Shown here in pieces: positions 15,010 through 24,344 of a DNA stretch of 64,000 nt. Source of the DNA: CAVXGU01 sp963761615 (lineage in GTDB: Bacteria; Acidobacteriota; Vicinamibacteria; Vicinamibacterales; CAVVIG01); assembly GCA_963761615.1 (NCBI GenBank), contig CAVXGU010000003.1, forward strand, positions 992,001 to 1,056,000. Reading direction: 5' to 3'. The notes under the pieces were generated by a model. That model did not search any database, had not been told where the DNA came from, and was given only the letters and a program-made list of their open reading frames with translations. A program made the translations under genes and the position numbers. How positions within the stretch are numbered: position 1 is the first letter of the stretch; each line of letters begins with the position of its first letter.

Positions 15010-17157
15010 TCAGGGCACGGGGGTCTGCTGACGCTCGAGCAGGGGACCGTACAGCCGCTCGGCGTATTCCTTGACCATCCGTCGCGCGCAGAACTGCGGG
15101 CCGACGGAGCGGATGGCCTCTTTGACCACGGCGAGCCAGCGCGACGGCACGCCGTTCGGGCGGTCGTAGAACGCCGGCACGACCTGCTCTTCCAGCAGGC
15201 GGTACACCGCGTCGGCGTCGCCGGCGTCCACGGCGGCAGGGTCGCTCGTCGAGGCGCCGCCGTCGATCGTCCAGCCGTTGGCCCCGTTGAAGCCCTCCGC
15301 CCACCAGCCGTCGCCGACGCTCAGGTGGGGGACGCCGTTGATGGCCGCCTTCATGCCGCTCGTGCCGCTCGCCTCGAGGGGCTTGCGCGGGTTGTTCAGC
15401 CAGACGTCGCAGCCCTGCACCAGGAAATGGGCGACGTGCAGGTCGTAGTCGTCCACGAACGCCACGCGCGCGCCGAACCGCGGGTCGAGGGCGGACCGGT
15501 ACACCCGCTGCAGGTGGTGCTTGCCGACGTCGTCGGCCGGGTGCGCCTTGCCGGCGAAGATGATCTGCACGGGCCGGCCGGGTGACGAGAGAATCCGGGC
15601 AAGACGGTCGGGATCGTGGAAGACGAGCTCGGGCCGCTTGTAGCCCGTGAACCGGCGCGCGAAGCCGATCGTGAGCGCGTCGGGGTCGAGCAGCGGACCG
15701 GCCGCGATGACGCGCGGCGAGTCGACGCGCGCGTGCGTCCACCGCTCGCGGGCGCGCTCGCGGACGAACGTGAACAGGTAGTCGCGCAGGGCCTTCCGAA
15801 CGCGCCAGAGCTCCTCGTCGGGGATCGCGAGGACGCCGTCCCACACCGCCGGATCGTCCTGGCGGTCGAGCCAGTCGGCGCCGAGGTGCGCCGTGAAGAG
15901 ATCCCGGAGATCCGGCGCGATCCAGGTGGGCACGTGAACGCCGTTGGTGACGGCCGCCACGGGCCGGTCGTGCACGTCCACGCCCGGCCAGATGGCGCTC
16001 CACATGTCGCGCGTGACCTCGCGGTGCAGCTGGCTGACCGCGTTCACCGACGCGGCCGACCGCATCGCCAGCGCCGTCATGTTGAACTGCACGCCGCCCC
16101 CCGAGTCGTGCGCGCCGAGGGAGAAAAAGCGCTCGCGGTGTTCGCCCAGCGTGCCCCACGCGCCGGCCAGGTGCTTCTCGACGAGACTGAACGGGAAGGC
16201 GTCGTGACCGGCGGCCACCGGGGTGTGCGTGGTGAACACGGTGGTCTGCCGGATTTCCTCGAGCGCCTCGTCGAAGGATCGGTTCTGCTCGAGGAGGTCG
16301 CGAATCCGCTGCAGGACCACGAAGCCGGCGTGCCCTTCGTTCAGGTGGAAGACGGCCGGCTGCGAGCCGAGGGCCTTCAGGGCGCGCACGCCGCCGATGC
16401 CGAGGACGATTTCCTGCTGGATGCGCGTCTCGCGGTCGCCGCCGTACAGGCGCGCCGACAGGTCGCGGTCCCACGGCGCGTTCTCCTCGAGATCCGTGTC
16501 GAGCAGGTACAGCTTCGTCCGCCCGACGTGGACGCGCCAGACCGCCACGACCACCGAGCGATCGCCCAGCGGGACCGCCGTGAGGCACGGCTTGCCGTCG
16601 GGACCGAGCGCAGGCTCGATCGGGGCGTCGGTCCAATTGAGGCGCTCGTAGCTCTCCTGCTGCCAGCCATCGGGCGAGAGGTGCTGGTGAAAGTACCCCT
16701 GCGGATACATGAAGCCCACCCCCAGCAGCGGCACGCCGAGGTCGTTTGCTTCCTTGCAGTGATCGCCGGCGAGGACGCCGAGGCCGCCCGCGTAGATGGG
16801 CAGCGACTGGTGCAGCGCGAACTCGGCCGAGAAGTACGCCACCGAGTGTCCCGAGACGCCGGGAAACCGCCGGGCCCACCAGCTGTGCCGCGCCGCGCGC
16901 GCGTCGTCGAGGCCCGCCACTGCCGCGTCGTACACCCGGAGGAAGACGGGGTCTTCCGCCGCACGGTCGATCGTGGCGCGCGGAATCACCCATAGCATGC
17001 GGACCGGGTTGTGGGCCGTGGCGCGCCAGAGCTCGTAGTCGAGCATGCGGAAGACCTCGCGCGCGTCCCGGTTCCAGCTCCACCAGAGGTCCACGGCGAG
17101 CTCCGCCAGGCGCCCGATCCTCGGCGGCAGCGGGGAGAGCGAGGTGTAACGGTTCAC
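15010..17157 (-). CDS. glgP: Alpha-glucan phosphorylase
   Basis: 715-residue GT35 phosphorylase of the short bacterial/archaeal type that releases glucose-1-phosphate from glycogen or maltodextrin. The N-terminal part (LAVDLWWSWNRDAREVF) is the DUF3417-type region typical of this subgroup. FSAEFALHQSLPIYAGGLGVLAGDH follows as two conserved blocks. The pyridoxal-phosphate lysine lies in EASGTSGMKAAINGV near residue 600. It stands alone here, with no other glycogen genes nearby. The 144-bp gap upstream separates it from a divergent outer-membrane protein gene. Confidence 0.93.
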   Translation of the reverse strand: MNRYTSLSPLPPRIGRLAELAVDLWWSWNRDAREVFRMLDYELWRATAHNPVRMLWVIPRATIDRAAEDPVFLRVYDAAVAGLDDARAARHSWWARRFPGVSGHSVAYFSAEFALHQSLPIYAGGLGVLAGDHCKEANDLGVPLLGVGFMYPQGYFHQHLSPDGWQQESYERLNWTDAPIEPALGPDGKPCLTAVPLGDRSVVVAVWRVHVGRTKLYLLDTDLEENAPWDRDLSARLYGGDRETRIQQEIVLGIGGVRALKALGSQPAVFHLNEGHAGFVVLQRIRDLLEQNRSFDEALEEIRQTTVFTTHTPVAAGHDAFPFSLVEKHLAGAWGTLGEHRERFFSLGAHDSGGGVQFNMTALAMRSAASVNAVSQLHREVTRDMWSAIWPGVDVHDRPVAAVTNGVHVPTWIAPDLRDLFTAHLGADWLDRQDDPAVWDGVLAIPDEELWRVRKALRDYLFTFVRERARERWTHARVDSPRVIAAGPLLDPDALTIGFARRFTGYKRPELVFHDPDRLARILSSPGRPVQIIFAGKAHPADDVGKHHLQRVYRSALDPRFGARVAFVDDYDLHVAHFLVQGCDVWLNNPRKPLEASGTSGMKAAINGVPHLSVGDGWWAEGFNGANGWTIDGGASTSDPAAVDAGDADAVYRLLEEQVVPAFYDRPNGVPSRWLAVVKEAIRSVGPQFCARRMVKEYAERLYGPLLERQQTPVP

Positions 17158-17301
17158 CGGCAGGTCCTTACGAGGTGCGGAATCGGCGACAAGAATCCTG
17201 ATCCTAGTCGCGCGCCCGCAGAAGCGTCAACGCCGGCTATGCTGTTACGGCGCGAGCGACGGATGTGTCGCCGCGCGGGGACGAGTGCGGAGAGGCACCT
17301 C

Positions 17302-17973
17302 ATGCGGATGACACGAGTGCGGGCCCATTGGACCCTGTGGACCCTGACCGCGCTGATGACGACGGGCGCCGCCGGTATGGCGCACGCGCAGGAGGTGCCG
17401 CCGCGCATCGGGCCGATCGCGCTGGACCTGCAGGGCACCGTGCTCTCGTTTCCCACCAACGCCGCGCTGGCGGCGAGCCGCGGGCTCGACCAGACGACGC
17501 TGCCCAAGCTGGGCCTGGGCGTGAACGTCGGCCTGCACGTGTATCCCTTCCACCTCCGGGCGGTCACGTTCGGCGTCGGCGCAGAGGTCGCCCTCGCGCG
17601 CGCGCACCACTCGCTGTCGACCGGTGGCACCCAGTCGGCCGTCGACACGGCCGTCACCGAACAGTTCGCGTCGTTCTCGCCCCAGTTGTCGTTCAACTTC
17701 GGCACCGGCAACGGCTGGAGCTACCTGAGCGGCGGCATCGGCGTCACGGCCTGGTCGCTGGTGCCCGACGGCAACGACGCCCTGCCGCCCGACGTCGAGC
17801 ACCTCAAGACGATCAACTACGGCGGAGGGGCGCGGTGGTTCATCAAGCCGCACCTCGCGTTCAGCTTCGACGTGCGCTTCTACGCCGTCAATCCGACGAC
17901 GCCGGCCCTCGGCCTGCCCGGGGCGCCGCGGACCACCCGCATGATCGCCGGCGCCGGCATCTCCATCAAATAG
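17302..17973 (+). CDS. Outer-membrane beta-barrel protein
   Basis: 223 residues. A signal peptide (TLWTLTALMTTGAAGMAHA) is followed by alternating amphipathic strands of an OmpA-like or porin-like eight-strand barrel (LGVNVGLHVYPF, FSPQLSFNFGTGNGWSYLSG, ARWFIKPHLAFSFDVRF) and ends with AGAGISIK. No ligand can be proposed. GAGAGG lies 6 nt before the ATG at 17302. It converges with apbE downstream. Confidence 0.78.
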   Translation: MRMTRVRAHWTLWTLTALMTTGAAGMAHAQEVPPRIGPIALDLQGTVLSFPTNAALAASRGLDQTTLPKLGLGVNVGLHVYPFHLRAVTFGVGAEVALARAHHSLSTGGTQSAVDTAVTEQFASFSPQLSFNFGTGNGWSYLSGGIGVTAWSLVPDGNDALPPDVEHLKTINYGGGARWFIKPHLAFSFDVRFYAVNPTTPALGLPGAPRTTRMIAGAGISIK

Positions 17974-18005
17974 GGCCCGGGATCCGGCCGTCGTGGCTCC
18001 CAATC

Positions 18006-19088
18006 TTACGGGGCGTCCCGCGAGGTCCCGGGGCCCCCGTGGTGCCCGGAAGCGACCGGGTGGAAGCGTCCCACGAGGCCCGTCGACATCGCGACGCCCA
18101 CCCGGCCGTCGGCCCGACGGTAGGCGATGAGGCCGAGCGTACCGGGAAAGCCGTCGAGCAGGGCCAGCCCGTCGCGCGGGCCGAGGACGAAGGCGGCCTT
18201 CGAGAGCGCGTCGGCGAGCGTGCCGTCGCGCGAGACGATCGTGACGCTCAGGGCCGCCGCCGAGGGCGCGAGCGTGCGGGGATCGAGCACGTGTCCGTAT
18301 CGTTTGCCGCCGGCGACGAGGAAGTCCGAGTCGTCCGACGAGGTCGAGATCGATCCTGCATCGGCGTCGATCACCCCCAGCAGGCGGTCCGGCGCGTCTG
18401 GATCCTTGACGCCGACGGTCCACACGCGCTTGCCCGGCGGCAGGCCGAGCAGGTACTGGTTGCCGCCCGCATCGATGAAGCCCGAGAGGCCGCGCCGGCG
18501 CAGGACGTTGGCGGCGACTTCGACGGCAAACCCCTTGGCGATCCCGCCGAGGTCGAGCTCGACGCCCGGCCGCGCGAAACGGACGGTGTGGGCGGCGGCG
18601 TCGACGACGAGATTGCGGTAGCCGACGAGCGGCGCGATCCGCTGCCGCTCGGCGTCGCCGGGTACGTGGGCGCGCTTGTCGTGGAAGCCCCAGAGCCGCA
18701 CGAGCGGTCCGACCGTCACGTCGAAGGCTCCGTGGCTGGCGCGGCTCACGCGCTGGGCGGCCAGGAGCACCTGCAGCAGCGGATCGCTGACCGGGACCGC
18801 CCGGCTCGCGGCGTCGCGATTGACGACGGCCAGCTCGCTGTCGTCACGGTAGTTGCTCATGAGGCGGTCGATCTCGGCGAAGGCTCCGAAGGCGTCGTCG
18901 ATCGCGCGCTGCCGGGCGTCGGCGCTGCCGCCGAACGCCTCGACCTCGATCGACGTGCCCATCAGGTAGCGGAACTCGCGCGTCGTGTCGCCTGACTGCG
19001 CGTGCGCGACGGTGCCGCCCGAGATGACCGCGCCGGCCGCGACGGCGGCGGCGATCGCGACGGCGACCCGCCGGCTCCCTGCTGCCAT
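18006..19088 (-). CDS. apbE: FAD:protein FMN transferase ApbE
   Basis: 360 residues. ApbE covalently attaches FMN to Thr or Ser of exported flavoproteins such as RnfG/NqrC. A signal peptide (residues ~5-31) directs it to the periplasm. Family blocks are YLMGTSIEVEAFG, NVRDDSELAVVNR-like NYRDDSELAVVN, DVTVGPLVRLWGFH, VELDLGGIAKGFAVE, and the Mg site around HVLDPRTLAPSAAALSVTI. The start at 19088 lies 4 nt from the repaired stop of the DUF3570 gene. It is the last gene of a redox cluster with TlpA and a c-type cytochrome. Confidence 0.92.
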   Translation of the reverse strand: MAAGSRRVAVAIAAAVAAGAVISGGTVAHAQSGDTTREFRYLMGTSIEVEAFGGSADARQRAIDDAFGAFAEIDRLMSNYRDDSELAVVNRDAASRAVPVSDPLLQVLLAAQRVSRASHGAFDVTVGPLVRLWGFHDKRAHVPGDAERQRIAPLVGYRNLVVDAAAHTVRFARPGVELDLGGIAKGFAVEVAANVLRRRGLSGFIDAGGNQYLLGLPPGKRVWTVGVKDPDAPDRLLGVIDADAGSISTSSDDSDFLVAGGKRYGHVLDPRTLAPSAAALSVTIVSRDGTLADALSKAAFVLGPRDGLALLDGFPGTLGLIAYRRADGRVGVAMSTGLVGRFHPVASGHHGGPGTSRDAP

Positions 19089-19092
19089 CGCG

Positions 19093-20155
19093 CTAGAACG
19101 GGATGTGCAAGCCGGCCGTGACGACGGCGGCCTGGAAGCCGGTCGTCGAGAGGTAGCGCTCGGTACTCGACCGTGAACTGGCTGCCCTTGGGCAGGTTCC
19201 AGACCCGATCCTTCGGCGTGAAGACGAGGCGTCCCGAATACTGGCCAGAGGTGAAGGGGATGAGGCGGAAGTCCGACGTGTAATAGGTCGGCGACCCCGT
19301 GTACGACGGCTGGTAGAAGTAGGCTCCTGTCTGGTCGTACCAGCGGTACGTGCCGCCGATGAGGATCCTCGGCGAGAACTGATGCGTCAGGCCGACGCTC
19401 AGCGAATTCGAATCGATCGACCACGAGTCGAGGTAGCGGCGGTAGTCGGCCTCCAGAAACGTGCCGCCGGGCAGCGCCTGCTTCACTCGGGCGGTGATCG
19501 CGTGCCGCGTCCTGACCGACGGCTCATTGCCCAGCGTCAGGTTGCCGTTCACGAGAACGCGCAGGAACGGGTTCGTCTGGTAGCCGTTGATCCGATTGAG
19601 CTCGTAGCCCACCTGCGCGATGGTGGTCCTGGTGAGCGTCTGCGTGACCAATCCGTAGACGTCGGTATCGAGCTGCTGCTCGGCCTGGAAGGTCGGGTGG
19701 AGCACCGGCCGGTTCACCGAGAACGAGAAGCCGGCCGCGACGGTCGTGTCGCCCTGGTTCAAGTCGCGCGAGAGCGAGGTGAGGCCGGTGACGGCCGTGT
19801 AGAAGTTCTCCTTGCTCAGCTCGCCGCCGATCGTCCACTTCGTGTCGCCGTACTTGCGGATGAGCCCGCCGTTCAGGGCGACGCGCCCGTTGTTGGCGCC
19901 GCCCGGGTGGCACCGGGCGCACGAGTCGGAGGCGGCGGTGATGGCGTCGACTCCGAAGCGGAGCCTGAGGGCCGTTCGGTCGGTGAAGTCCTTTGAGACG
20001 TCGATCGTCGGCGTGAGCACGGTGACGCCGCGCGTATCCTGGAAGCTGTGGAACTCGACGTTCACCTGGTTCTGGGCCCAGTCGAGGCCCGCCAGCGCTC
20101 CGACCGCGCCGACCGCGAGCAGGGCGGCCAGGTGGACACGCCTACTTGCAGCCAC
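19093..20155 (-). CDS. DUF3570 outer-membrane beta-barrel with CXXCH motif (frameshifted)
   Basis: Outer-membrane barrel of the DUF3570 type found with DUF4266, ApbE and thioredoxin genes. It has a signal sequence and many amphipathic strands. The sequence DSCARCHPGG near residue 80 is a c-type heme motif, unusual for a barrel. Near the end the frame breaks at 19156-19162. The raw frame runs on into 18962 with an Arg-rich tail, whereas shifting by one base gives YLSTTGFQAAVVTAGLHIPF and a stop at 19093, a proper barrel C terminus. I annotate the repaired gene. The GTG start at 20155 overlaps the DUF4266 stop by 14 nt. Confidence 0.8.
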
Positions 20156-20378
20156 AGCCGCCGCCCTGGACGCCGAAGCCGCCGGCGGCGCCTTCGCGCG
20201 CCTCCTGCCAGTGCAGCGTGTAGGCCACCTGCGATCCGTCCTGGTCGAACACCATCTCGGGATTGGCCAGCGTGCCGCGCTGCCACGGCTGCACGGTCGC
20301 GCAGCCGCCGTCGGCCGCGGCGGCCGCCGCGAGAGTCGCCGCGAGCACGAGGGCCTTCGTCGTTCGGGTCATGTCCAT
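20142..20378 (-). CDS. DUF4266 small exported protein
   Basis: 78 residues. A signal or lipoprotein leader (ALVLAATLAAAAAADGGC) is followed by the DUF4266 core VQPWQRGTLANPEMVF and the Cys-rich end GGGCGCK. The cysteines suggest metal binding or thiol chemistry, but no function is established. AAGGAG lies about 10 nt before the first ATG. Its stop overlaps the DUF3570 start and its start lies 1 nt after the TlpA stop, so the cluster is co-translated. Confidence 0.85.
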   Translation of the reverse strand: MDMTRTTKALVLAATLAAAAAADGGCATVQPWQRGTLANPEMVFDQDGSQVAYTLHWQEAREGAAGGFGVQGGGCGCK

Positions 20379-20379
20379 C

Positions 20380-20913
20380 TCAGGGTGTCTCCTTCAGCAG
20401 ATCGTCGATCTCGCGAGCGTAGGCGGCGTCGGTGACCGTCGTGTAGCCGGTGTGCGTGAAGCGGATCCGGCCGTCCCGATCGATCAGATAGGACGTGGGC
20501 ATCGCCTTGACCTGAAACGCCTGCGCGGCCTCGCCCTTCGGGTCCAGGAACACCGGCATCGCGTGCGGGTGCGCGTCGAGGAAGGCGCTCGCGTCCTGGC
20601 CGTGCTCGTCGACGTTGACGGCCAGCACGTCCAGCCCGCGGTCGTGCCTCTCGCGGTAGAGCGAGTCGAGCGCCGGAAACGACTTCTGGCAGGGCGGACA
20701 CCAGCTCGCCCAGAAATCCACGAGCACGACGTGGCCGCGCAGATCGGCGAGGCGCACGGGACGGCCGTCGGCCGATTGCAGGGTCACGTTCGGCGCCGGA
20801 CCGTCCGGCGCCGCCTGGCCCGAGACCCAGGTGCCGCCGACGAACAGCAGGATGGCGGCGGTCCACGTGATCAGCCAGGACGCCACCAGGGAGGTGTTGC
20901 GTGACATGGTCAT
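20380..20913 (-). CDS. TlpA-like thiol-disulfide oxidoreductase
   Basis: 177 residues. An N-terminal membrane anchor (LVASWLITWTAAILLFVGG) is followed by a periplasmic thioredoxin fold with the active site FWASWCPPCQ and the cis-Pro segment AMPTSYLIDRDG. TlpA/ResA-type proteins keep cysteines reduced for cytochrome c maturation or copper-site assembly. That fits the neighbouring cytochrome c and the CXXCH barrel. Its ATG overlaps the cytochrome stop (ATGA). Confidence 0.9.
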   Translation of the reverse strand: MTMSRNTSLVASWLITWTAAILLFVGGTWVSGQAAPDGPAPNVTLQSADGRPVRLADLRGHVVLVDFWASWCPPCQKSFPALDSLYRERHDRGLDVLAVNVDEHGQDASAFLDAHPHAMPVFLDPKGEAAQAFQVKAMPTSYLIDRDGRIRFTHTGYTTVTDAAYAREIDDLLKETP

Positions 20914-21368
20914 CTCGTCTGCGTGGCACCGTTGGCGACGACCCAGTCGAAGACCAGCTGGGCCTTGCTCGCGCGGTTGCCGTTGAAAAAGGGATACATG
21001 CTGCCGCCCGGCTGGGTCACGACCACGAGGATGCTCGCCGCGTTGCCGGGCACGACGGCGCGCATCACCTGCGCGTAGCTCGTCATCGAGTAGCCCGCGT
21101 CGACGCGCGCGCCTCCGTGGCACACGACGCAGTCCGAGGCGAACACCGGCTGCAGGTCCGGCGTGTAGGCCACCGCCGGGCTGCCGCCGGTTCCGGTCCC
21201 GGCGCTGCCCGCGGTCGACGAGGTGGGCGAGCTGGGCGACGTCGGCGACGCACCGAGTCCGGTGTCGGTCGGCGGCTGCGCCTTGACACACGCGCCGGCG
21301 AGCGCGGCGAGGGACGCGAGGGCAACGAAAAGGAACGCGGACTGGCGGGCTGACTTGGGAGCGGCCAT
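20910..21368 (-). CDS. Exported c-type cytochrome, probable lipoprotein
   Basis: 152 residues. The leader (FLFVALASLAALAGAC) ends in a lipobox-like LAGAC. A Ser/Thr/Gly-rich linker follows, then a mono-heme domain with DCVVCHGGARVDAGYSM and a distal Met candidate in PGGSMYPFFNG. The C-terminal helix SKAQLVFDWVVANGA is typical of cytochrome c-like domains. I start at the ATG at 21368 because it begins right at the signal peptide. First gene of the TlpA-DUF4266-DUF3570-ApbE cluster. Confidence 0.85.
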   Translation of the reverse strand: MAAPKSARQSAFLFVALASLAALAGACVKAQPPTDTGLGASPTSPSSPTSSTAGSAGTGTGGSPAVAYTPDLQPVFASDCVVCHGGARVDAGYSMTSYAQVMRAVVPGNAASILVVVTQPGGSMYPFFNGNRASKAQLVFDWVVANGATQTR

Positions 21369-21527
21369 GCGAAACGCGGTCGAACGTGGCAAAGCGCATG
21401 CCCGTCTCGACGGCGAATTGGCCGTGGCTTTCAGAGCACCATGTCCAGGTTCAGGGTCAGCAGTGTCCCCTGGACGGTGACGCCGCGCCGGCGGGATTCC
21501 GGCACACGCGAAATTCCGCCCGCGCGG

Positions 21528-23009
21528 CTACGCCTCCCATCCCATGGCGCGCGAGAGCGCGTCGCGCCACCGCGCACGCAGGGCCAGTGCGTGATCCCGC
21601 GCCATCGCGGGCTCGAACCGCCGCTCGATGCGCCAGTGGGCCCCGAGCTCATCCTCGGACCAGAAGCCCACGGCGAGGCCGGCCAGATACGCCGCACCGA
21701 GGGCCGTCGTCTCGGTGACGGCCGGCCGCACAACCGGGACGCCGAGCAGGTCCGCCTGGAACTGCATGAGGAGATCGTTGGTGGCCGCGCCGCCGTCGAC
21801 ACGCAGCTCGGTCAGGGCGATCCCGGTGTCTTCGTGCATCGCGTCGAGCAGGTCCGCGACCTGGTACGCAATCGATTCGAGCGCCGCGCGCGCGAGGTGT
21901 CCGGCCGTCGTGCCGCGCGTGATCCCGACGATCGTGCCCCGCGCGTACGGATCCCAGTGGGGCGCGCCGAGTCCGGCGAACGCCGGCACGAGGTAGACGC
22001 CGCCGTTGTCGGACTCCGAGGCGGCGAGCCCCTCGACGTCGGCCGCGCGCCGGATGAGACCGAGGCCGTCGCGCAGCCACTGCACGACGGCGCCGCCGAT
22101 GAACACGCTGCCCTCGAGCGCGTACGTCACCTGGCCGCCGAGGCTCCACGCGACGCTCGTCACGAGCCGCCGCGACGGCCTGGGCGTGGAGCCGACGTTC
22201 TGGAGGAGGAAGCAGCCGGTGCCGTACGTGTTCTTCGACATGCCCGGCTCGCGGCAGAGCTGGCCGAAGAGCGCCGCCTGCTGGTCGCCGGCCACGCCGG
22301 CGATCGACACCCCCGCGAGCCCGAGGTCCGGCGAGACGCGACCGTACACCTCGCTCGACGATCGCACGTCCGGCAGCACGCCGGCGGGGATGTCGAACAG
22401 GCGGAGCAGATCCTCGTCCCACGACAGCGTGTGGATGTCGAACAGCATCGTGCGCGAGGCGTTGGTCACGTCGGTCGCGTGCAGCGACTGGCCGGTGAGC
22501 TTCCAGATGAGCCAGGAGTCGACGGTGCCGAAGGCGAGCCTGCCGGCGTCCGCCCCGGCACGGGCGCCCGGGACGTGGTCGAGGAGCCATTGCACCTTCG
22601 TCGCCGAGAAGTACGCGTCGACGAGCAGGCCCGTCTTGCGCTGGACGAGCGGCTCGACGCCGTCCGCCTTGATCTGCTCGCAGCGGCCGGCCGTGCGGCG
22701 GTCCTGCCAGACGATGGCGTTCGCGATGGGCTCGCCGGTCTCCCGGTCCCACACGATGGCGGTCTCGCGCTGGTTCGTGATGCCGATGGCGGCGATGTCG
22801 GCGGGCTTCAGGCCGGCACGGCCGAGCGCCTCGACGGCGACGCCGATCTGCGAAGCCCAGATCTCGCGCGGGTCGTGTTCGACCCAGCCGGCGCGCGGAA
22901 AGATCTGCGTGAACTCCCTCTGCGCCACCGCGCGGATGGCTCCGGCGGAGTCGAAGACGATGGCGCGCGAACTGGTGGTGCCCTGATCGAGTGCGAGGAT
23001 GAACGGCAT
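21528..23009 (-). CDS. glpK: Glycerol kinase
   Basis: 493-residue FGGY kinase that phosphorylates glycerol to sn-glycerol-3-phosphate using ATP. The first motif is LALDQGTTSSRAIVFD, followed by QREFTQIFPRAGWVEHDP, TGLLVDAYFSATKVQWLLD and a C-terminal RVDGGAATNDLLMQFQAD. The length is normal for GlpK. I start at the ATG at 23009, with TAGACT 7 nt upstream; the longer reading adds 19 residues without family similarity. No glpF or glpD is adjacent. Confidence 0.95.
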   Translation of the reverse strand: MPFILALDQGTTSSRAIVFDSAGAIRAVAQREFTQIFPRAGWVEHDPREIWASQIGVAVEALGRAGLKPADIAAIGITNQRETAIVWDRETGEPIANAIVWQDRRTAGRCEQIKADGVEPLVQRKTGLLVDAYFSATKVQWLLDHVPGARAGADAGRLAFGTVDSWLIWKLTGQSLHATDVTNASRTMLFDIHTLSWDEDLLRLFDIPAGVLPDVRSSSEVYGRVSPDLGLAGVSIAGVAGDQQAALFGQLCREPGMSKNTYGTGCFLLQNVGSTPRPSRRLVTSVAWSLGGQVTYALEGSVFIGGAVVQWLRDGLGLIRRAADVEGLAASESDNGGVYLVPAFAGLGAPHWDPYARGTIVGITRGTTAGHLARAALESIAYQVADLLDAMHEDTGIALTELRVDGGAATNDLLMQFQADLLGVPVVRPAVTETTALGAAYLAGLAVGFWSEDELGAHWRIERRFEPAMARDHALALRARWRDALSRAMGWEA

Positions 23010-23016
23010 GGCCGGG

Positions 23017-23022
23017 AGTCTA
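23017..23022 (-). promoter_or_regulatory. -10-like TAGACT, leaderless layout for glpK
   Basis: TAGACT ends 7 nt before the glpK ATG. No Shine-Dalgarno is present in the CCCGGCC gap, which supports a leaderless transcript. On the opposite strand TACAAT at 23021-23026 could serve the divergent transporter gene. Confidence 0.45.
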
Positions 23023-23068
23023 CAATGTCTGTTTGCGGGAAAACCCCGCCGCGCGTAGGATTTCAAGG

Positions 23069-24298
23069 ATGCCGAGCCTCGACCTCACCCTGCCCGTTCC
23101 AGCCCGGGAGCGGACCGGCGCCCGCCCGGTGGCGCCGAGCGGGGGGCCGCTCGCGGTGGCCGTCGCCGCGCTGGTCCTGGGCACGGTCTACCTGGCGGCG
23201 GCCGTCGACTGGCAGCAGGCGGCGCTCTTCCTCGTCGGCGGCGGCGCGGGCATCGTGCTGTATCACGCTGCGTTCGGATTCACCTCGGCGTGGCGCGTGT
23301 TCATCTCGGATCGCCGCGGCGCGGGCCTGCGCGCGCAGATGCTCATGCTGGCCGTGACGTGCCTGGTGTTCTTCCCCGCGATCGGTGCTGGCCACCTGTT
23401 CAACCACGCGGCGCACGGGTCGGTGGCGCCCCTGAGCGTGGGCCTGATCGTCGGGTCCTTCATGTTCGGCCTCGGCATGCAACTGGGCGGCGGCTGCGCC
23501 TCCGGTACGCTCTACACGGCCGGCGGCGGCAACACGCGGATGATCGTCGTGCTGCTGTTCTTCATCGTCGGCTCGGTGGTCGGCGCGATCCATCAGCCCA
23601 TGTGGCAGAGATCGCCGGCGCTGCCCGCCGTGTCGTTCATCCAGCACTTCGGCGCCCTGGGCGCGCTCGGGATCAGCTTCGCGCTGTTCGCCGGCGTGGC
23701 CGGACTGACGATCCTGCTCGAGCGGCGTCGCCACGGGAGGGTCGTCGAGTCGATCCGGGAGGCCGGGGGGACGCGATGGCTCCACGGCCCGTGGCCGCTC
23801 GTGGCGGGTGCGGTCGGACTCGCGGCGGTGAACATCGCGACGCTGTCGATCGCGGGGCGGCCGTGGGGGGTGACGTCGGCGTTCGCGCTGTGGGGCTCGA
23901 AGGCGCTGGCGTCGGTCGGCGTGCCCGTGGCCTCGTGGCCTTACTGGGCGTCGCGGGTCGGCGAACTGCACGCGAGTGTCTTCACGGACGCGACCTCCGT
24001 GATGGACATCGGCATCATGATCGGCGCGCTGGCGGCAGCCGGGCTGTCGGGCAAGTTCGGACCCGTCTGGCGCATCCCGGTCAAGTCGCTCGTGGCGGCC
24101 GCGATCGGGGGCATGCTGCTCGGATACGGCGCGCGCATCGCGTACGGCTGCAACATCGGCGCCTACTTTGCGGGCATCGCCTCCTCGAGCCTCCACGGCT
24201 GGGTGTGGGGCGCCAGTGCCTTCGCCGGCAGCATCGTCGGCACCAAGCTCAGACCGTACTTCGGCCTGCGCGTGGAGTGCACGCCGACCGAGTGCTGA
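23069..24298 (+). CDS. YeeE/YedE (TsuA-like) sulfur-compound transporter
   Basis: 409-residue polytopic membrane protein with about ten hydrophobic segments. The two family hallmarks with conserved cysteines are present: LGGGCASGTLYTAGGGNTRM in the first half and YGARIAYGCNIGAYF in the second. Structurally characterised homologues take up thiosulfate through a chain of cysteines. The ATG at 23069 has TAGGA and AAGG upstream. No sulfurtransferase partner (TusA or rhodanese) is adjacent, so the substrate is inferred. Confidence 0.88.
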   Translation: MPSLDLTLPVPARERTGARPVAPSGGPLAVAVAALVLGTVYLAAAVDWQQAALFLVGGGAGIVLYHAAFGFTSAWRVFISDRRGAGLRAQMLMLAVTCLVFFPAIGAGHLFNHAAHGSVAPLSVGLIVGSFMFGLGMQLGGGCASGTLYTAGGGNTRMIVVLLFFIVGSVVGAIHQPMWQRSPALPAVSFIQHFGALGALGISFALFAGVAGLTILLERRRHGRVVESIREAGGTRWLHGPWPLVAGAVGLAAVNIATLSIAGRPWGVTSAFALWGSKALASVGVPVASWPYWASRVGELHASVFTDATSVMDIGIMIGALAAAGLSGKFGPVWRIPVKSLVAAAIGGMLLGYGARIAYGCNIGAYFAGIASSSLHGWVWGASAFAGSIVGTKLRPYFGLRVECTPTEC

Positions 24299-24344
24299 CC
24301 GTCATCCCGGCGAACCGCTCCGTCCCCATCGCCGCGCCCTGCGT

